A stretch of 64,000 nt of DNA from JAAELZ01 sp965209105. Lineage in GTDB: Bacteria > Pseudomonadota > Gammaproteobacteria > Arenicellales > Poriferihabitantaceae. This document shows positions 51,165 to 59,971 of the stretch, piece by piece. The stretch is taken from contig CBDBQB010000034.1 of the NCBI GenBank assembly GCA_965209105.1, forward strand, positions 1 through 64,000, read 5' to 3'. A program made the translations under genes and the position numbers. Below the pieces are notes generated by a model. The model made no database searches. It was given only the letters and a program-made list of their open reading frames with translations, and had not been told where the DNA came from. Each line of letters starts with the position of its first letter. Position 1 is the stretch's first letter.

Positions 51165-52676
51165 ATGTTCCTTGACGCTAAATACGTGCCGCATCAACAA
51201 AATATCCACGCTGATCTTTGTATTATCGGCGCGGGCGCAGCGGGTATCACAATGGCGATGGAACTCAACGGAACGGGAATAAAAATCGCCTTACTTGAAA
51301 GCGGCGGAATGGCTTATGACGAGCGCACACAAGCCTTGTATCACGGGACAAATATTGGGCGTCCAAGCTTTGATGTACATGTCAATCGACTTCGCTATTT
51401 CGGTGGCACGACCAATCATTGGGCAGGGCATTGCCGCCCTTTAGATGATATTGATTTTAGTCAGCGTGGCTGGGTTGCACACAGCGGCTGGCCCCTTGAT
51501 CGGCAATCACTGAACCCATACTATGCCCGCGCGCAGCCTATGGTTGGCTTAGGCCCGGATCAATACGAATCTCTAGACTTTTTCACCCATAAATTGAAGC
51601 TTCCTGCGCTGGCGTTGGATGAGCGTCGTTTAAAAACAGTGGTTTATAATCAAAGTCCACCGACGCGATTTGGTGTCGAGTATCGAAAAACGCTTGCCAA
51701 CTCAGAAAACATTACCGTGTATCTCAATGCAAATGTACTGGCGTTAGCGCGAAAATCACACTCTGAGAAAATTGAGGCGGCAGAAGTTGCATGTATCGAT
51801 GGGCCGAGATTTACCCTTAGGGCAAAAATATTTGTCGTCGCAACGGGTGGCATGGAAAACGCTAGATTATTAATGCTCTCGCAGCGCGCTAACCCTCGCG
51901 GTCTGGGTATTAATCATGAGCTGGTCGGCAAGTATTTTATGGATCATATCTTGCTACGACCCGGCGCAGATATTTCATTTAGTCGCGCCGATACAAACTT
52001 CGATTTGTATCGGCGAATTCATCGAATAGCGGGGGGCAAGATGTTCGCCGTGATGGCAGCGAGCAATGCATTGATGAAAGCTGAAAAATTACCTAACTTT
52101 CGCATCCACTTGGTAAGTGCCCCACCCTATTATGATCGTCCAATCGGGCGTATATCCGCTAAGCTTGATCGTTCAAACAAGGCTTACGACGATGCGACTC
52201 AAGCTGCAGATTTTGGTTCGATCGCCTTACATCTAGTGCTTGAACCTGAACCAAACCCACTGTCGAGTATTGACCTCAACGACGAAAAATTGGATGTTTT
52301 TGGGCAGCCGAGTATTAGGGTAAACTGGCAGCTGGTAGAGAGCGACTTACATAATGCTCACCGCGCCCTAGAACTGGCCGCCTTAGAATTCGGGCGACTC
52401 GGTCTGGGGCGTAGCTTCGGCAAGATTTATCGAGATAAGACACAATGGCCGGACAATCTCGAAGCGGGACGGCATCATTGCGGCACAACACGCATGGCGG
52501 AAAGCATCGAAAAGGGCGTTGTCGACCATCATTGCCGTGTACACGGCCTACAGAATTTATATCTGGCGGGTAGCTCAGTTTTCCCAACCATTGGTTATGC
52601 TAACCCAACGCTTACAATCATCGCGCTCGCGCTTCGATTGAGCGACAACTTGAAAAGCGACTTAAGTTCAGCATGA
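51165..52676 (+). CDS. GMC-family FAD oxidoreductase
   Basis: The 503-residue protein has the FAD-binding motif ADLCIIGAGAAGITMAMEL and the GMC-type segment RLRYFGGTTNHWAGHCRPL. Its C-terminal catalytic region has HHCGTTRMAES, then NLYLAGSSVFPTIGYANPTL with the His and Asn pair. GMC enzymes oxidise alcohols or sugars. No signal peptide is visible on this subunit. The next gene overlaps its stop and encodes a Tat-signal protein, so the pair may be exported together in the way of gluconate 2-dehydrogenase-type complexes. The substrate is unknown. Confidence 0.88.
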   Translation: MFLDAKYVPHQQNIHADLCIIGAGAAGITMAMELNGTGIKIALLESGGMAYDERTQALYHGTNIGRPSFDVHVNRLRYFGGTTNHWAGHCRPLDDIDFSQRGWVAHSGWPLDRQSLNPYYARAQPMVGLGPDQYESLDFFTHKLKLPALALDERRLKTVVYNQSPPTRFGVEYRKTLANSENITVYLNANVLALARKSHSEKIEAAEVACIDGPRFTLRAKIFVVATGGMENARLLMLSQRANPRGLGINHELVGKYFMDHILLRPGADISFSRADTNFDLYRRIHRIAGGKMFAVMAASNALMKAEKLPNFRIHLVSAPPYYDRPIGRISAKLDRSNKAYDDATQAADFGSIALHLVLEPEPNPLSSIDLNDEKLDVFGQPSIRVNWQLVESDLHNAHRALELAALEFGRLGLGRSFGKIYRDKTQWPDNLEAGRHHCGTTRMAESIEKGVVDHHCRVHGLQNLYLAGSSVFPTIGYANPTLTIIALALRLSDNLKSDLSSA

Positions 52677-53098
52677 ATATCCTTCAAAGTCGACGGAAGT
52701 TTTTGCTATCGCTCGTCATCAGCATAGGCGCGCCCTCGATATTGACCGCCTGTCAGCGTGAAGACTATCTCAGCTTGGCAGCAAACCTTTCAGCGACACC
52801 GCTCGCGCGCCCCGATTTGGCGCTAAAAGTGGGCAAAGCCTACGTAAAATATATCGAACCCGACAAGCAACTGGATATCGTCAAGATTGTAGATAAACTA
52901 CTGAATGGGCTGGCATTAAGCACCGGGCAGCTGCGGGCGCTTGATCAAACTGAACTTATTAGTCAGCTGCAGGCCAAGGTAAGGCGTGATTTTGAGACTG
53001 AAAATGTGTTGGAGGTGGTGGGTTGGATATTATCAAGCACTGAAACCAAGCTATGTCTATTGGCTTATCTACTCAAAACGCAATCTGGCGAAGCTTAA
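52673..53098 (+). CDS. Small Tat-signal lipoprotein, likely partner of the GMC oxidoreductase
   Basis: The 141-residue protein starts SRRKFLLSLVISIGAPSILTACQ, which combines a twin-arginine motif with a lipobox (LTAC) and so predicts export and lipid anchoring. The mature part is a small helical domain. Its ATG overlaps the TGA of the GMC gene, so the two are translationally coupled. Small Tat subunits coupled to GMC dehydrogenases act as export escorts or electron-transfer chaperones. That role is inferred from context. The last codons overlap the convergent DUF2142 gene. Confidence 0.75.
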   Translation: MNILQSRRKFLLSLVISIGAPSILTACQREDYLSLAANLSATPLARPDLALKVGKAYVKYIEPDKQLDIVKIVDKLLNGLALSTGQLRALDQTELISQLQAKVRRDFETENVLEVVGWILSSTETKLCLLAYLLKTQSGEA

Positions 53099-54963
53099 AA
53101 GGCTTTGGGTATTTCTACCAAGCCGATTCCAAAAAAAGAATAGGCTGCGAGCAGAAAGCTTAACCAAGCCAAAAAGCTCACCAGTGTCAAATTAAGTTTT
53201 CGTGCATACATTGCAAGCAGCGACCCAAACAAAGGGAAATACACCAACAAATAGCGCCCTTGCGGCTGATAATCCTGATCCCAATTATTGAGCACCGCTG
53301 CGAAGGTAATGCCGGCCATTGATGCCAGCATTGCCAACACTGACAACCCTGCCATTGCGCCCCCTTTAATTGCAATCGTTAGGGTAGCGTACAAGAACAA
53401 TAAAACAATTAAAATACTCAGGGCTGCATAATGCGGGTAACTGTTTAGAAACTCTAAATATCCGTATGCGCCGATTCCGGTATAAAAAATTCGTTCCGAC
53501 CAGTTGCGCTCGGTAATCATTTCAATCATCGATATACCTTTGCCTCGAAGATTGTAATTCGGATGCGTATCAGCAAGTGGTGTTGAGGGCTTATATAACT
53601 TCCCCGCGGTCACCTCGCGGCAATCTAATGCTTTTTCTTGTAGGGTAAAATCGTTCACCGCATGGCGGGATATTTCCCAGGTCGCGAAAAGACTCAAGCC
53701 TAAAACAGCGGCGATAAAGAGTGGTTTGGCGTGCTGTAAGACTGGTAATCTGCGATTTAGCAAGCACCAAGCGCCCCCCAGCATCAGCAAAAATATTGGG
53801 TAAAAAACATAGTTCAATTTGAGCCAAAACTGCATTGCGATGAGCAACGCGATCAGCCCAATCCAAACCACACTATTCGACGGGCGCTCGCCTCTCAGGG
53901 TTTGACGTACGAAGCTGTCTGAAACGAATACCTGATACGCCGCGATCATCACCGTGAATAGCGACAAGGCGTCTGAATTGTAGTATGAGAACAAATACCA
54001 AACTTGTGGCGTCAACATCAGCGGCAAAAACAATATTCTCGCCTTAATTTTCAGCAAGGCGATAAACGTCAAAAGTAAGAACAAAGCGACGTTTAGATAG
54101 CGCAATTTTGAATAGGCAGAAGCCGGAACGAAATCAACCATTTGCAGATAACGCCCCCCTACATAGTAAGCGATCTCTCGATTGTCTAATCTTGATACGC
54201 CATAAGTGGAATAAGTATTACGCGAGGCTTCGGAGCAGGCTACAGGGGGGATGTAATGATCCGTGTAATACTGCGCGTTCACGACGTGCGTGCCCTCATC
54301 AGGATGGGCATTCTCAGCAGAGAGTAGCGCCATCAAGGCGACCCCAATCAGGGCGACCACCATGCCACCCGCAACCCACCTTAAATCACGAAATAGCCAC
54401 GGCATCGCCTTAAGCAATCCGAAAATTATGACCGCGAAGAAAAAAGACTGTACTAACCGGAGCATGGGTTCTGGATGAGTCGGCAGACTTGGGAAATCTG
54501 CTATTAACCAAGGATCTCGGCCTAGGGACTTAAAGCTCAGTTGCGTTGTTAAGGCTAAATCTTTGATCTGGTCATTCGGCGTAAATTTAGACAGTTCCTT
54601 TGCGCCCTTAAAACTGACCGTCGGGCTAGAAAGATGATGAAAATTTAGCTCGCGAACAACCGTTTTAATGCCTCGTCGCATACTCGGGTCGATGCGTATT
54701 TGTTTGATCTGTGCGGTCGGCACACGCAAGGGAATAATATGATGCTTTTTTCGACCCAGCACCGAGATCAAGGAAGATTTAGATTCGCTCCAACTGGGGT
54801 CAGTATGAGTCGTCCAATATATTTTTAAATACGCTGATTGTGAGCTTGAAAGATTAATTCTCAGCAAGGAATAATTGGCCAGTTGTTGCAGCGCAAAAAA
54901 ACTCAATACAAGCAAAAGCCCGAACAAGCCCCAGCCATTAATTTTTGAATACAATCGTTCCAT
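53095..54963 (-). CDS. DUF2142 family polytopic membrane protein
   Basis: The 622-residue protein has an N-terminal anchor, a periplasmic beta-rich domain to about residue 160, then at least ten membrane segments. The block LSAENAHPDEGTHVVNAQYY is characteristic of DUF2142 proteins, which are found in surface polysaccharide loci. They resemble GT-C glycosyltransferases, with an acidic Asp-Glu pair in the first extracytoplasmic loop. A role in glycan transfer or export is plausible. Its 3' end overlaps the GMC partner gene by 4 bp. Confidence 0.8.
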   Translation of the reverse strand: MERLYSKINGWGLFGLLLVLSFFALQQLANYSLLRINLSSSQSAYLKIYWTTHTDPSWSESKSSLISVLGRKKHHIIPLRVPTAQIKQIRIDPSMRRGIKTVVRELNFHHLSSPTVSFKGAKELSKFTPNDQIKDLALTTQLSFKSLGRDPWLIADFPSLPTHPEPMLRLVQSFFFAVIIFGLLKAMPWLFRDLRWVAGGMVVALIGVALMALLSAENAHPDEGTHVVNAQYYTDHYIPPVACSEASRNTYSTYGVSRLDNREIAYYVGGRYLQMVDFVPASAYSKLRYLNVALFLLLTFIALLKIKARILFLPLMLTPQVWYLFSYYNSDALSLFTVMIAAYQVFVSDSFVRQTLRGERPSNSVVWIGLIALLIAMQFWLKLNYVFYPIFLLMLGGAWCLLNRRLPVLQHAKPLFIAAVLGLSLFATWEISRHAVNDFTLQEKALDCREVTAGKLYKPSTPLADTHPNYNLRGKGISMIEMITERNWSERIFYTGIGAYGYLEFLNSYPHYAALSILIVLLFLYATLTIAIKGGAMAGLSVLAMLASMAGITFAAVLNNWDQDYQPQGRYLLVYFPLFGSLLAMYARKLNLTLVSFLAWLSFLLAAYSFFGIGLVEIPKAF

Positions 54964-55066
54964 TTAGTGTTAGATGATGAGTTTCTGTCGGACAGATCAA
55001 AGTGATACCGAAAAACCAGCGATTAGATCACGCGGTGCGCCCATACTTTTTGTGAAATTATTTGTA

Positions 55067-55079
55067 TGATAATTTATCA
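55067..55079. promoter_or_regulatory. Perfect AT-rich palindrome in divergent intergenic region
   Basis: TGATAATTTATCA is a perfect 13-bp palindrome about 100 bp upstream of the DUF2142 gene and 115 bp before the promoter of the 55264 gene. It could be a regulator-binding site shared by the divergent pair. No regulator can be named from it. Confidence 0.3.
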
Positions 55080-55193
55080 AATCTAAGGGCCAAGTGTAAG
55101 GCGTATTCTAAACCTTCTTTTCGTGAGGATTTATCAGCTTGCTAGTCAGCTCAATTGTTTCATAAATTGATCAAATCAGGGCAATGATGTGAT

Positions 55194-55222
55194 TTGACAG
55201 CCTCGCCTGCTACGAATATTAT
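55194..55222 (+). promoter_or_regulatory. Sigma-70 promoter for the 55264 gene
   Basis: TTGACA (55194-55199) and TATTAT (55217-55222) are separated by 17 bp, close to the sigma-70 consensus, with the start codon of the next gene 42 bp after the -10. This 300-bp intergenic region (54964-55263) otherwise shows only an AT-rich palindrome at 55067. Confidence 0.7.
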
Positions 55223-55263
55223 TCGGTCAATTATTTAGATAAGCGGAATGAATCAGGAATAAG

Positions 55264-55977
55264 ATGCACTTGATTGCACATATTAAGCGAGTATTGGTCG
55301 GCGTATCTCTACTTTTTGGAATGAGTGTCGCACATGCCGGCGTTTGGTCGACCTGGGCAGAGATGGACGAAGATCACTTTGGCATACAAATTTACCTTGC
55401 GTATCTCGAACAAAGCCAAGTAACCTCTATTCATCAATTGAGTCACCAGGGCGCAAATGTCACCCCATCTCTGGCCCTGGATCAAGCATTTACTTGGGTC
55501 GTTTGGGTCGATCGCGCCTCTGCCGTGCAATACCAGTTAAACTTTGCTCAGCTAGACACCGAGTCGAAAAGACTCCTTCAGGTCGGGGTTATTCAGACTA
55601 AAGATGCCAAAATTTATGCGCCGTCCATCGACACCACCGTTTCAGGACACCCAATCGTCGCCTGGAGCGGGTTTGATGGCCACGATGAGGAAATTCGCCT
55701 GTCTCATTATATTCAAGGACAGTGGACGACTGAAACGCCTATCACAGATAACCAAATCCCCGACACCAAACCCTTTTTCACGTCAGGCGAACAAGATCAA
55801 ACCCTTTTAAACTGGGAACAAATCTCATCGTCCGCGATTCAATCTCAAAGTACGCTCATTAAAGCCGAGCCTTCTCATGCCCCAGTTCACAAAAAAATAT
55901 TCCGGTGCAAAGCAAGCATAAACCCAGCAAACGTCCGAAGGTCACAGATGCCAGAATCATTAGAACTTTACCCCTAG
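55264..55977 (+). CDS. Hypothetical secreted protein
   Basis: The protein starts with a signal peptide (VLVGVSLLFGMSVAHA, then GVWSTW). The 237-residue frame contains repeated strand patterns such as IYAPSIDTTVSGHPIVAWSG and FTWVVWVDRASAVQYQL, which recall beta-propeller blades; I cannot name a family. The last 30 residues look less natural. An A7 run near 55893 lies just where a one-base shift would give an alternative C-terminus ending at about 56033, so a frameshift is possible. A good promoter lies upstream. Confidence 0.6.
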   Translation: MHLIAHIKRVLVGVSLLFGMSVAHAGVWSTWAEMDEDHFGIQIYLAYLEQSQVTSIHQLSHQGANVTPSLALDQAFTWVVWVDRASAVQYQLNFAQLDTESKRLLQVGVIQTKDAKIYAPSIDTTVSGHPIVAWSGFDGHDEEIRLSHYIQGQWTTETPITDNQIPDTKPFFTSGEQDQTLLNWEQISSSAIQSQSTLIKAEPSHAPVHKKIFRCKASINPANVRRSQMPESLELYP

Positions 55978-56045
55978 CGCTTAAACATCGTCAGCCTCGT
56001 ATGTTGATGGGGAAATCGGTAGAGGTGGATTAAAATCTTAAAAAT

Positions 56046-56798
56046 ATGATTTATTATATTCTCGCGAAACTCTTAAGCAAGTTCGAGCATAAATCTATAT
56101 CAATGATTGCCCACATTTCCAAAAAAGAACTTGCCCTTGTGCTCATAGTTTGTCTAATACAACCTGTATCAGCCACAGCGGAAACTATTATTGCTAGCGT
56201 TGGCGATAGCATGACCGCGGGCTTTCCTACTCAACTTGAGGGCAACGGCTGTATCTACTGCGGGGGATACGAGCAAGCCCTCGAAACACTGCTCGATGGT
56301 AACGACCTTCCAAGCACTGTATATAACTATGGGGTGACCGGCGAAACGAGCACCCTCGGCGCTGCACGTATTCCCATTATTATAAGCACCCTCAATCCAG
56401 AATACGTACTGTTTATGGAGGGAACGAACGATCTTTGGACATCCGACCCTAACACTCTAGAAAGTAGAATAGAAACAGCGATTAACAACATCCTCGCAGA
56501 CAATAAAATCCCCATCATCGGCACACTATTGCCCGATACGCGGGGCGCTAACAATACTGTGAAGGATATTCCAACAGCGAACACACTCATCCGAAATCTC
56601 GTCAATCGGCGTCAAGTACAGTTGGCTGAACTATACGATGCCACGAGTTATGCAGGGTGGTCAAACATGATGATTGATGGCTTGCATCCTGACTCGAGTG
56701 GTTTTCAACTCATGGCAGATGTATGGTACGACGCGATAATCAACCCAAGACAATACGTAAATTATATTCCCGCAATACTATTGTTACTTTTAGAATAA
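56046..56798 (+). CDS. Secreted SGNH/GDSL-type hydrolase
   Basis: The 250-residue protein has SGNH block I (ASVGDSMTAG), a block II-like YNYGVTGETS, block III (FMEGTNDLW) and block V (DGLHPDSSG), giving the Ser, Gly, Asn and His of the family. Two starts are possible. The ATG at 56103 (MIAHISKKELALVLIVCLIQ) gives a more usual signal peptide than 56046. The C-terminus ends in a short hydrophobic stretch (IPAILLLLLE). Such enzymes deacylate or deacetylate carbohydrates and lipids, which would fit the neighbouring acyltransferase. Substrate unknown. Confidence 0.85.
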   Translation: MIYYILAKLLSKFEHKSISMIAHISKKELALVLIVCLIQPVSATAETIIASVGDSMTAGFPTQLEGNGCIYCGGYEQALETLLDGNDLPSTVYNYGVTGETSTLGAARIPIIISTLNPEYVLFMEGTNDLWTSDPNTLESRIETAINNILADNKIPIIGTLLPDTRGANNTVKDIPTANTLIRNLVNRRQVQLAELYDATSYAGWSNMMIDGLHPDSSGFQLMADVWYDAIINPRQYVNYIPAILLLLLE

Positions 56799-56880
56799 AA
56801 TGCGATTCGACTTAATTTCACTATTAGAGAGCTTTGCATTAATCAGGTAACGAGTAATAATGGTATTTAGTTCCGCCCAT

Positions 56881-56912
56881 CGAATCAACGAGTCAACGAG
56901 TCAACGAGTCAC
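56881..56912. repeat. 8-bp tandem repeat, four copies
   Basis: The unit CGAGTCAA occurs four times in a row (first copy CGAATCAA, last copy CGAGTCAC), 32 bp upstream of the acyltransferase start. Copy-number change by slippage could alter promoter spacing, although no promoter boxes are evident on either side. Confidence 0.7.
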
Positions 56913-56944
56913 GCACCCTAAACTGAGACCCCACCAACTAATAA

Positions 56945-57175
56945 ATGGATTCTCTCAAAAAAATCCGGAAATTACCTTTAATTGGCGCAGTTCTGATTGG
57001 CGGTATCACGAGCGTCATCATCCAGTTTGACACCTTATCAAGGGTCGTCAATTCAAGCCTAGTCTTACAAGCAAACCAAGACACCCTTATTCATTTCAAC
57101 TCTAGAAATGGAATCCCCACGCCCGTCGCCGCACAAACATTAGAGAACCCTAAAGCCCCTGCTCTACGTAGGTGA
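56945..57175 (+). pseudogene. Acyltransferase gene, first fragment (N-terminal anchor)
   Basis: The 76-codon frame starts MDSLKKIRKLPLIGAVLIGG with one membrane segment and ends abruptly after NPKAPALRR. From 57144 the +1 frame is open and continues sensibly (KPLLYVGDEKTHFLDLQ). One extra A in CCTAAAGCCCC would explain the shift. With that base and the IS removed, the gene is exactly 546 codons long, so this fragment, 57198-57848 and 59119-59853 are parts of one gene. Confidence 0.7.
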
Positions 57176-57848
57176 TGAAAAAACCCACTTCTTAGATTTG
57201 CAAAATCGGATCGCGCCCATTTTATCACTGGAAATTCAATCACCCACTGAAATAAGTATCAAATCGATATCGTTTAGCAATTTTCACGCGAAATCAAACT
57301 ACTTCAACGCAAAACAGCTATTCGAGATGGTCGATAAAACTGCAGTAAATGCGAAAATATCACTCTCCAATGAGAGATTGCTCATACACACGGCAGCGCC
57401 AGATACCACTATAAAATTCCAAACCCCGATTCGCTTTAGCAATCCCACTCTCAGCGTCGGGCTACCCATAATAATTTTTCTATTGAGTTATATTTTGCTG
57501 TGCGAAATACCATTATCCAGGCTGACAAGCCTGTCGATGCAAGACAGCGTAGCGCAGTTAAATGGCAAGCACCGGATTGAACTTGATGGAATACGTGGAG
57601 CAGCCGCGTTGTTCGTTTTACTTGAACACACTTGGACCCCTTTCCTCGGTATGGGGAGAACCGGCGTATGGCTATTCTTCATCTTAAGCGGATATTTACT
57701 CTCGCAGCCTTTTGTTAAAAAGCCCGCAAGAATTTTCGATGTCAAATACCTTAAACAATATATGATAAGACGCTTATCGCGGATCATGCCGATGTATTAC
57801 ACAACAGTATTGATCATGTTTGCGTTTAACGGCAAGACCAGCTACCTA
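57144..57848 (+). pseudogene. Acyltransferase 3 family protein, middle fragment (interrupted by IS)
   Basis: This frame carries a periplasmic beta-rich stretch, then a membrane segment. It then holds the start of an acyltransferase-3 domain: HRIELDGIRGAAALFVLLEH, with the family's Arg and His, GRTGVWLFFILSGYLLS and RRLSRIMPMYYTTV. These integral membrane enzymes O-acetylate surface polysaccharides. Reading stops within the inserted IS; the codon CTA at 57846-57848 is the left copy of the target duplication. The first ATG-independent start codon in this frame is not meaningful because the real N-terminus is the 56945 fragment. Confidence 0.8.
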
Positions 57849-57900
57849 AGAAGTGGACCCGCTTTTTAGGACAGGTAGCTTAGGAGTTATTTTCACCTGA

Positions 57901-58725
57901 TTATGCAGCCAATTTCAGGCTGCGATATGGATCATACATCATGTCAGGCACCATGCCCAAGGTTTGATGTTTACGTTCTTGGTTGTAATAGTTTATCCAG
58001 GCGCCAATACCGTCTTTTGCCTCTTTCATCGATTGGTAGGCTTGTAGATAAACTTCTTCATATTTAACACTGCGCCATAAGCGTTCAACAAACACATTGT
58101 CACGCCAAGCGCCTTTACCATCCATGCTGATACGAATGTTATTCGCTTTGAGAACACCCGTAAACGCCTCGCTGGTAAATTGCGCACCTTGGTCGCTGTT
58201 AAAGATTTCAGGCTTGCCGTGGTAATGCAGAGCCTCTTCCAGAGCGTCTACGCAGAATGCACTATCCATGCTGTTGCTAAGCCGCCACGACAGTATTTTG
58301 CGTGAATACCAGTCCATCACAACGGTAAGATAAGCAAAGCCCTTAGGCATCGGAATATACGTGATGTCGGTAGCCCAAGCTTGGTTAGGACGATTAATAG
58401 TTAACCCTCGTAACAGGTAAGGATAAATCTTGTGCCCAGCCTTCTTCTTGCTGGTGTTAGGCTTAGGATAGATGGCTTTAATGCCCATCTTACGCATTAA
58501 ACGCTGCACATGCTTACGGTCAACTCGGTGGCCTACATCTTGCAAGACATCCCGAATACGTCTGCTGCCGAGAAAGGGCCGATTGAGATGAATGCGGTCT
58601 ATCAGATGCATGAGTTCCAGGTCATCGTCAGTATCTAGTGTGGGCTTGTAATAGACACTAGACCGATGAATATCCAACAGCTTACACTGGCGAACTAACG
58701 ATAATTTATTGCTTTTATTAATCAT
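57901..58725 (-). CDS. IS3-family transposase OrfB (DDE integrase domain)
   Basis: The 274-residue protein has an HTH_21 region (SRRIRDVLQDVGHRVDRKHV) and an rve integrase core with ATDITYIP (first Asp), FNSDQGAQFTS (second Asp) and the catalytic Glu in WRDNVFVERLWRSVKYEEV. It is normally made as a fusion with OrfA by -1 frameshifting. Here the phase is open upstream of its ATG to the T6G run, so the fusion can form. No damage is visible. Confidence 0.92.
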   Translation of the reverse strand: MINKSNKLSLVRQCKLLDIHRSSVYYKPTLDTDDDLELMHLIDRIHLNRPFLGSRRIRDVLQDVGHRVDRKHVQRLMRKMGIKAIYPKPNTSKKKAGHKIYPYLLRGLTINRPNQAWATDITYIPMPKGFAYLTVVMDWYSRKILSWRLSNSMDSAFCVDALEEALHYHGKPEIFNSDQGAQFTSEAFTGVLKANNIRISMDGKGAWRDNVFVERLWRSVKYEEVYLQAYQSMKEAKDGIGAWINYYNQERKHQTLGMVPDMMYDPYRSLKLAA

Positions 58726-58745
58726 TGCTTTGCGCTCGGGCCTGT

Positions 58746-59027
58746 TTATCGACCGAGCGCTTTGGACAAAAAATCGTTTTCCATGGTGATCTCACCGATC
58801 TTTGCCTGCAAGGATTTAATCTCTGATTCTCGATCTGGAGCCAAGCCTGTGCCTGAAGCAAAGACTTCAGATGAGCTATCAAGCAATTGCTTCTTCCACT
58901 TGACGATCAAGTTCGCACTGATGTCATAACGGCTAGCAAGATTGCTCAATGTTTCATCTCCTTTGATTGCTGCTAGAGCAACTTTGGCTTTGAATTGTGG
59001 CGAATGATTTCTACGTTTTCTACTCAT
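58746..59027 (-). CDS. IS3-family transposase OrfA (helix-turn-helix and leucine zipper)
   Basis: The 93-residue protein reads RRNHSPQFKAKVALAAIKGD, then LASRYDISANLIVKWKKQLL, a helix-turn-helix that binds the inverted repeats. A heptad-type helix EIKSLQAKIGEITMENDFL follows, used for dimerisation. It is the first gene of the IS. The slippery T6G just before its end (58767-58773 on the plus strand as C then six A) would shift ribosomes into OrfB. Confidence 0.92.
   Translation of the reverse strand: MSRKRRNHSPQFKAKVALAAIKGDETLSNLASRYDISANLIVKWKKQLLDSSSEVFASGTGLAPDRESEIKSLQAKIGEITMENDFLSKALGR
58767..58773 (-). promoter_or_regulatory. Probable programmed -1 frameshift site of the IS transposase
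   Basis: On the minus strand the OrfA phase reads GAT TTT TTG, a run of six T followed by G. A -1 slip here enters the OrfB phase, which is open from this point through the OrfB ATG, giving an OrfAB fusion. The position matches that of frameshift windows in other IS3-family elements. Confidence 0.6.
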
Positions 59028-59115
59028 TTTCTGTTCCTCGTTTTGAACAATTATAAAACAGAAAATAACTCCTTATTTTGGCCTTCGACCTGTCCTAATC
59101 ATGGGGTCCACTTCA

Positions 59116-59853
59116 CTATTCGAGCATATATTGTTTCTAAAGGCTGACGCACACTTATGGACAATCCCACAAGAAATGTTCTTTTACCTTTGCCTTCCAA
59201 TCATCATGGTCGGTCTGTATTGGCTTGCTAAGCTACCCCGGTTCATTATGTTGGCTTGCCTAGTTTTAATGAGCGGCATCTTGATATATAGGCCCACATT
59301 AGTGCCCGTGAATTTATATGCATTTGGAAAAACAACCGCACCCTTTATTGGCTGGTTTATGCTGGGAATTACCGTCGCCTTTTTGCAGCCAAGTCGAGTA
59401 GCTTTACAAGACAAACTATCTGGATCAATCAAGCCATTGCTTTCTTACTTTGGTATTTTACTTTTTGTAGGCATAGCGCTCATGTCAACCAAGGCCTTTA
59501 CCGCTGAATTCTTGTCACCCAGTACGATTTATCCGTTTCAACGAGGTGCCGAATTAGGAATCGCCTGCACTATACTGCTCTTTCTGGTAATTCTGCTACC
59601 AAATTCGAAATTGAGCGCTCTATTCGCCCACCCCGTTTTAAGGTCAGTCGGGGTGATTGGCTTTAGCTTTTACTTACTACATCCGACTGTTATTGGAATT
59701 ATTCGCGATCTGTCTATTTTCTATTTCAATTATCGATTAGCAGGTCTACCTATGCTAATCCTGGCGGGATTGATCACTTGGGTAGTGGCGTCATTGACCT
59801 ACGCGCTGATCGAACGTCCATTTTTAAGGCATCGTATCGCAACCATCACTTAA
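59116..59853 (+). pseudogene. Acyltransferase 3 family protein, C-terminal fragment
   Basis: After the right CTA copy the frame continues with FEHILFLKADAHLWTIPQEM and FFYLCLP, the acyltransferase-3 block with the conserved Trp and Glu. Six or so membrane segments follow, to LIERPFLRH. An apparent ATG at 59101 lies inside the IS end and is not the native start. Together with the two upstream fragments it makes a complete family member, so the protein was functional before the insertion. Confidence 0.85.
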
Positions 59854-59971
59854 ATATAGGCGTGAAGATTCCGTTCTCAGACGGGAACCTCTAGCGACAA
59901 GCCGAACCATACAAAGCTTGCCATAATTTTGTATACTCGCTCACGTCTAGACTCTACGTTTCTTAACGTGC

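Larger units (their letters stand above)
57849..59115 (-). mobile_element. IS3-family insertion sequence, 1267 bp
   Basis: The element is bounded by imperfect 28-bp inverted repeats (left AGAAGTGGACCC, right end complement TGAAGTGGACCC, both followed by TTAGGACAGGT). A 3-bp target duplication CTA lies at 57846-57848 and 59116-59118. It encodes OrfA and OrfB on the minus strand in overlapping phases with a T6G slippery run between them, the standard IS3 plan. Removing it with one CTA restores the acyltransferase reading frame (TSYL then FEHILFLKAD). The intact transposase genes suggest a recent, possibly still active copy. Confidence 0.93.

Noticed and set aside
54108..54413. 101-codon plus-strand ORF
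   Set aside because: Lies inside the DUF2142 gene on the opposite strand and has a random-looking Arg/His/Pro-rich composition.
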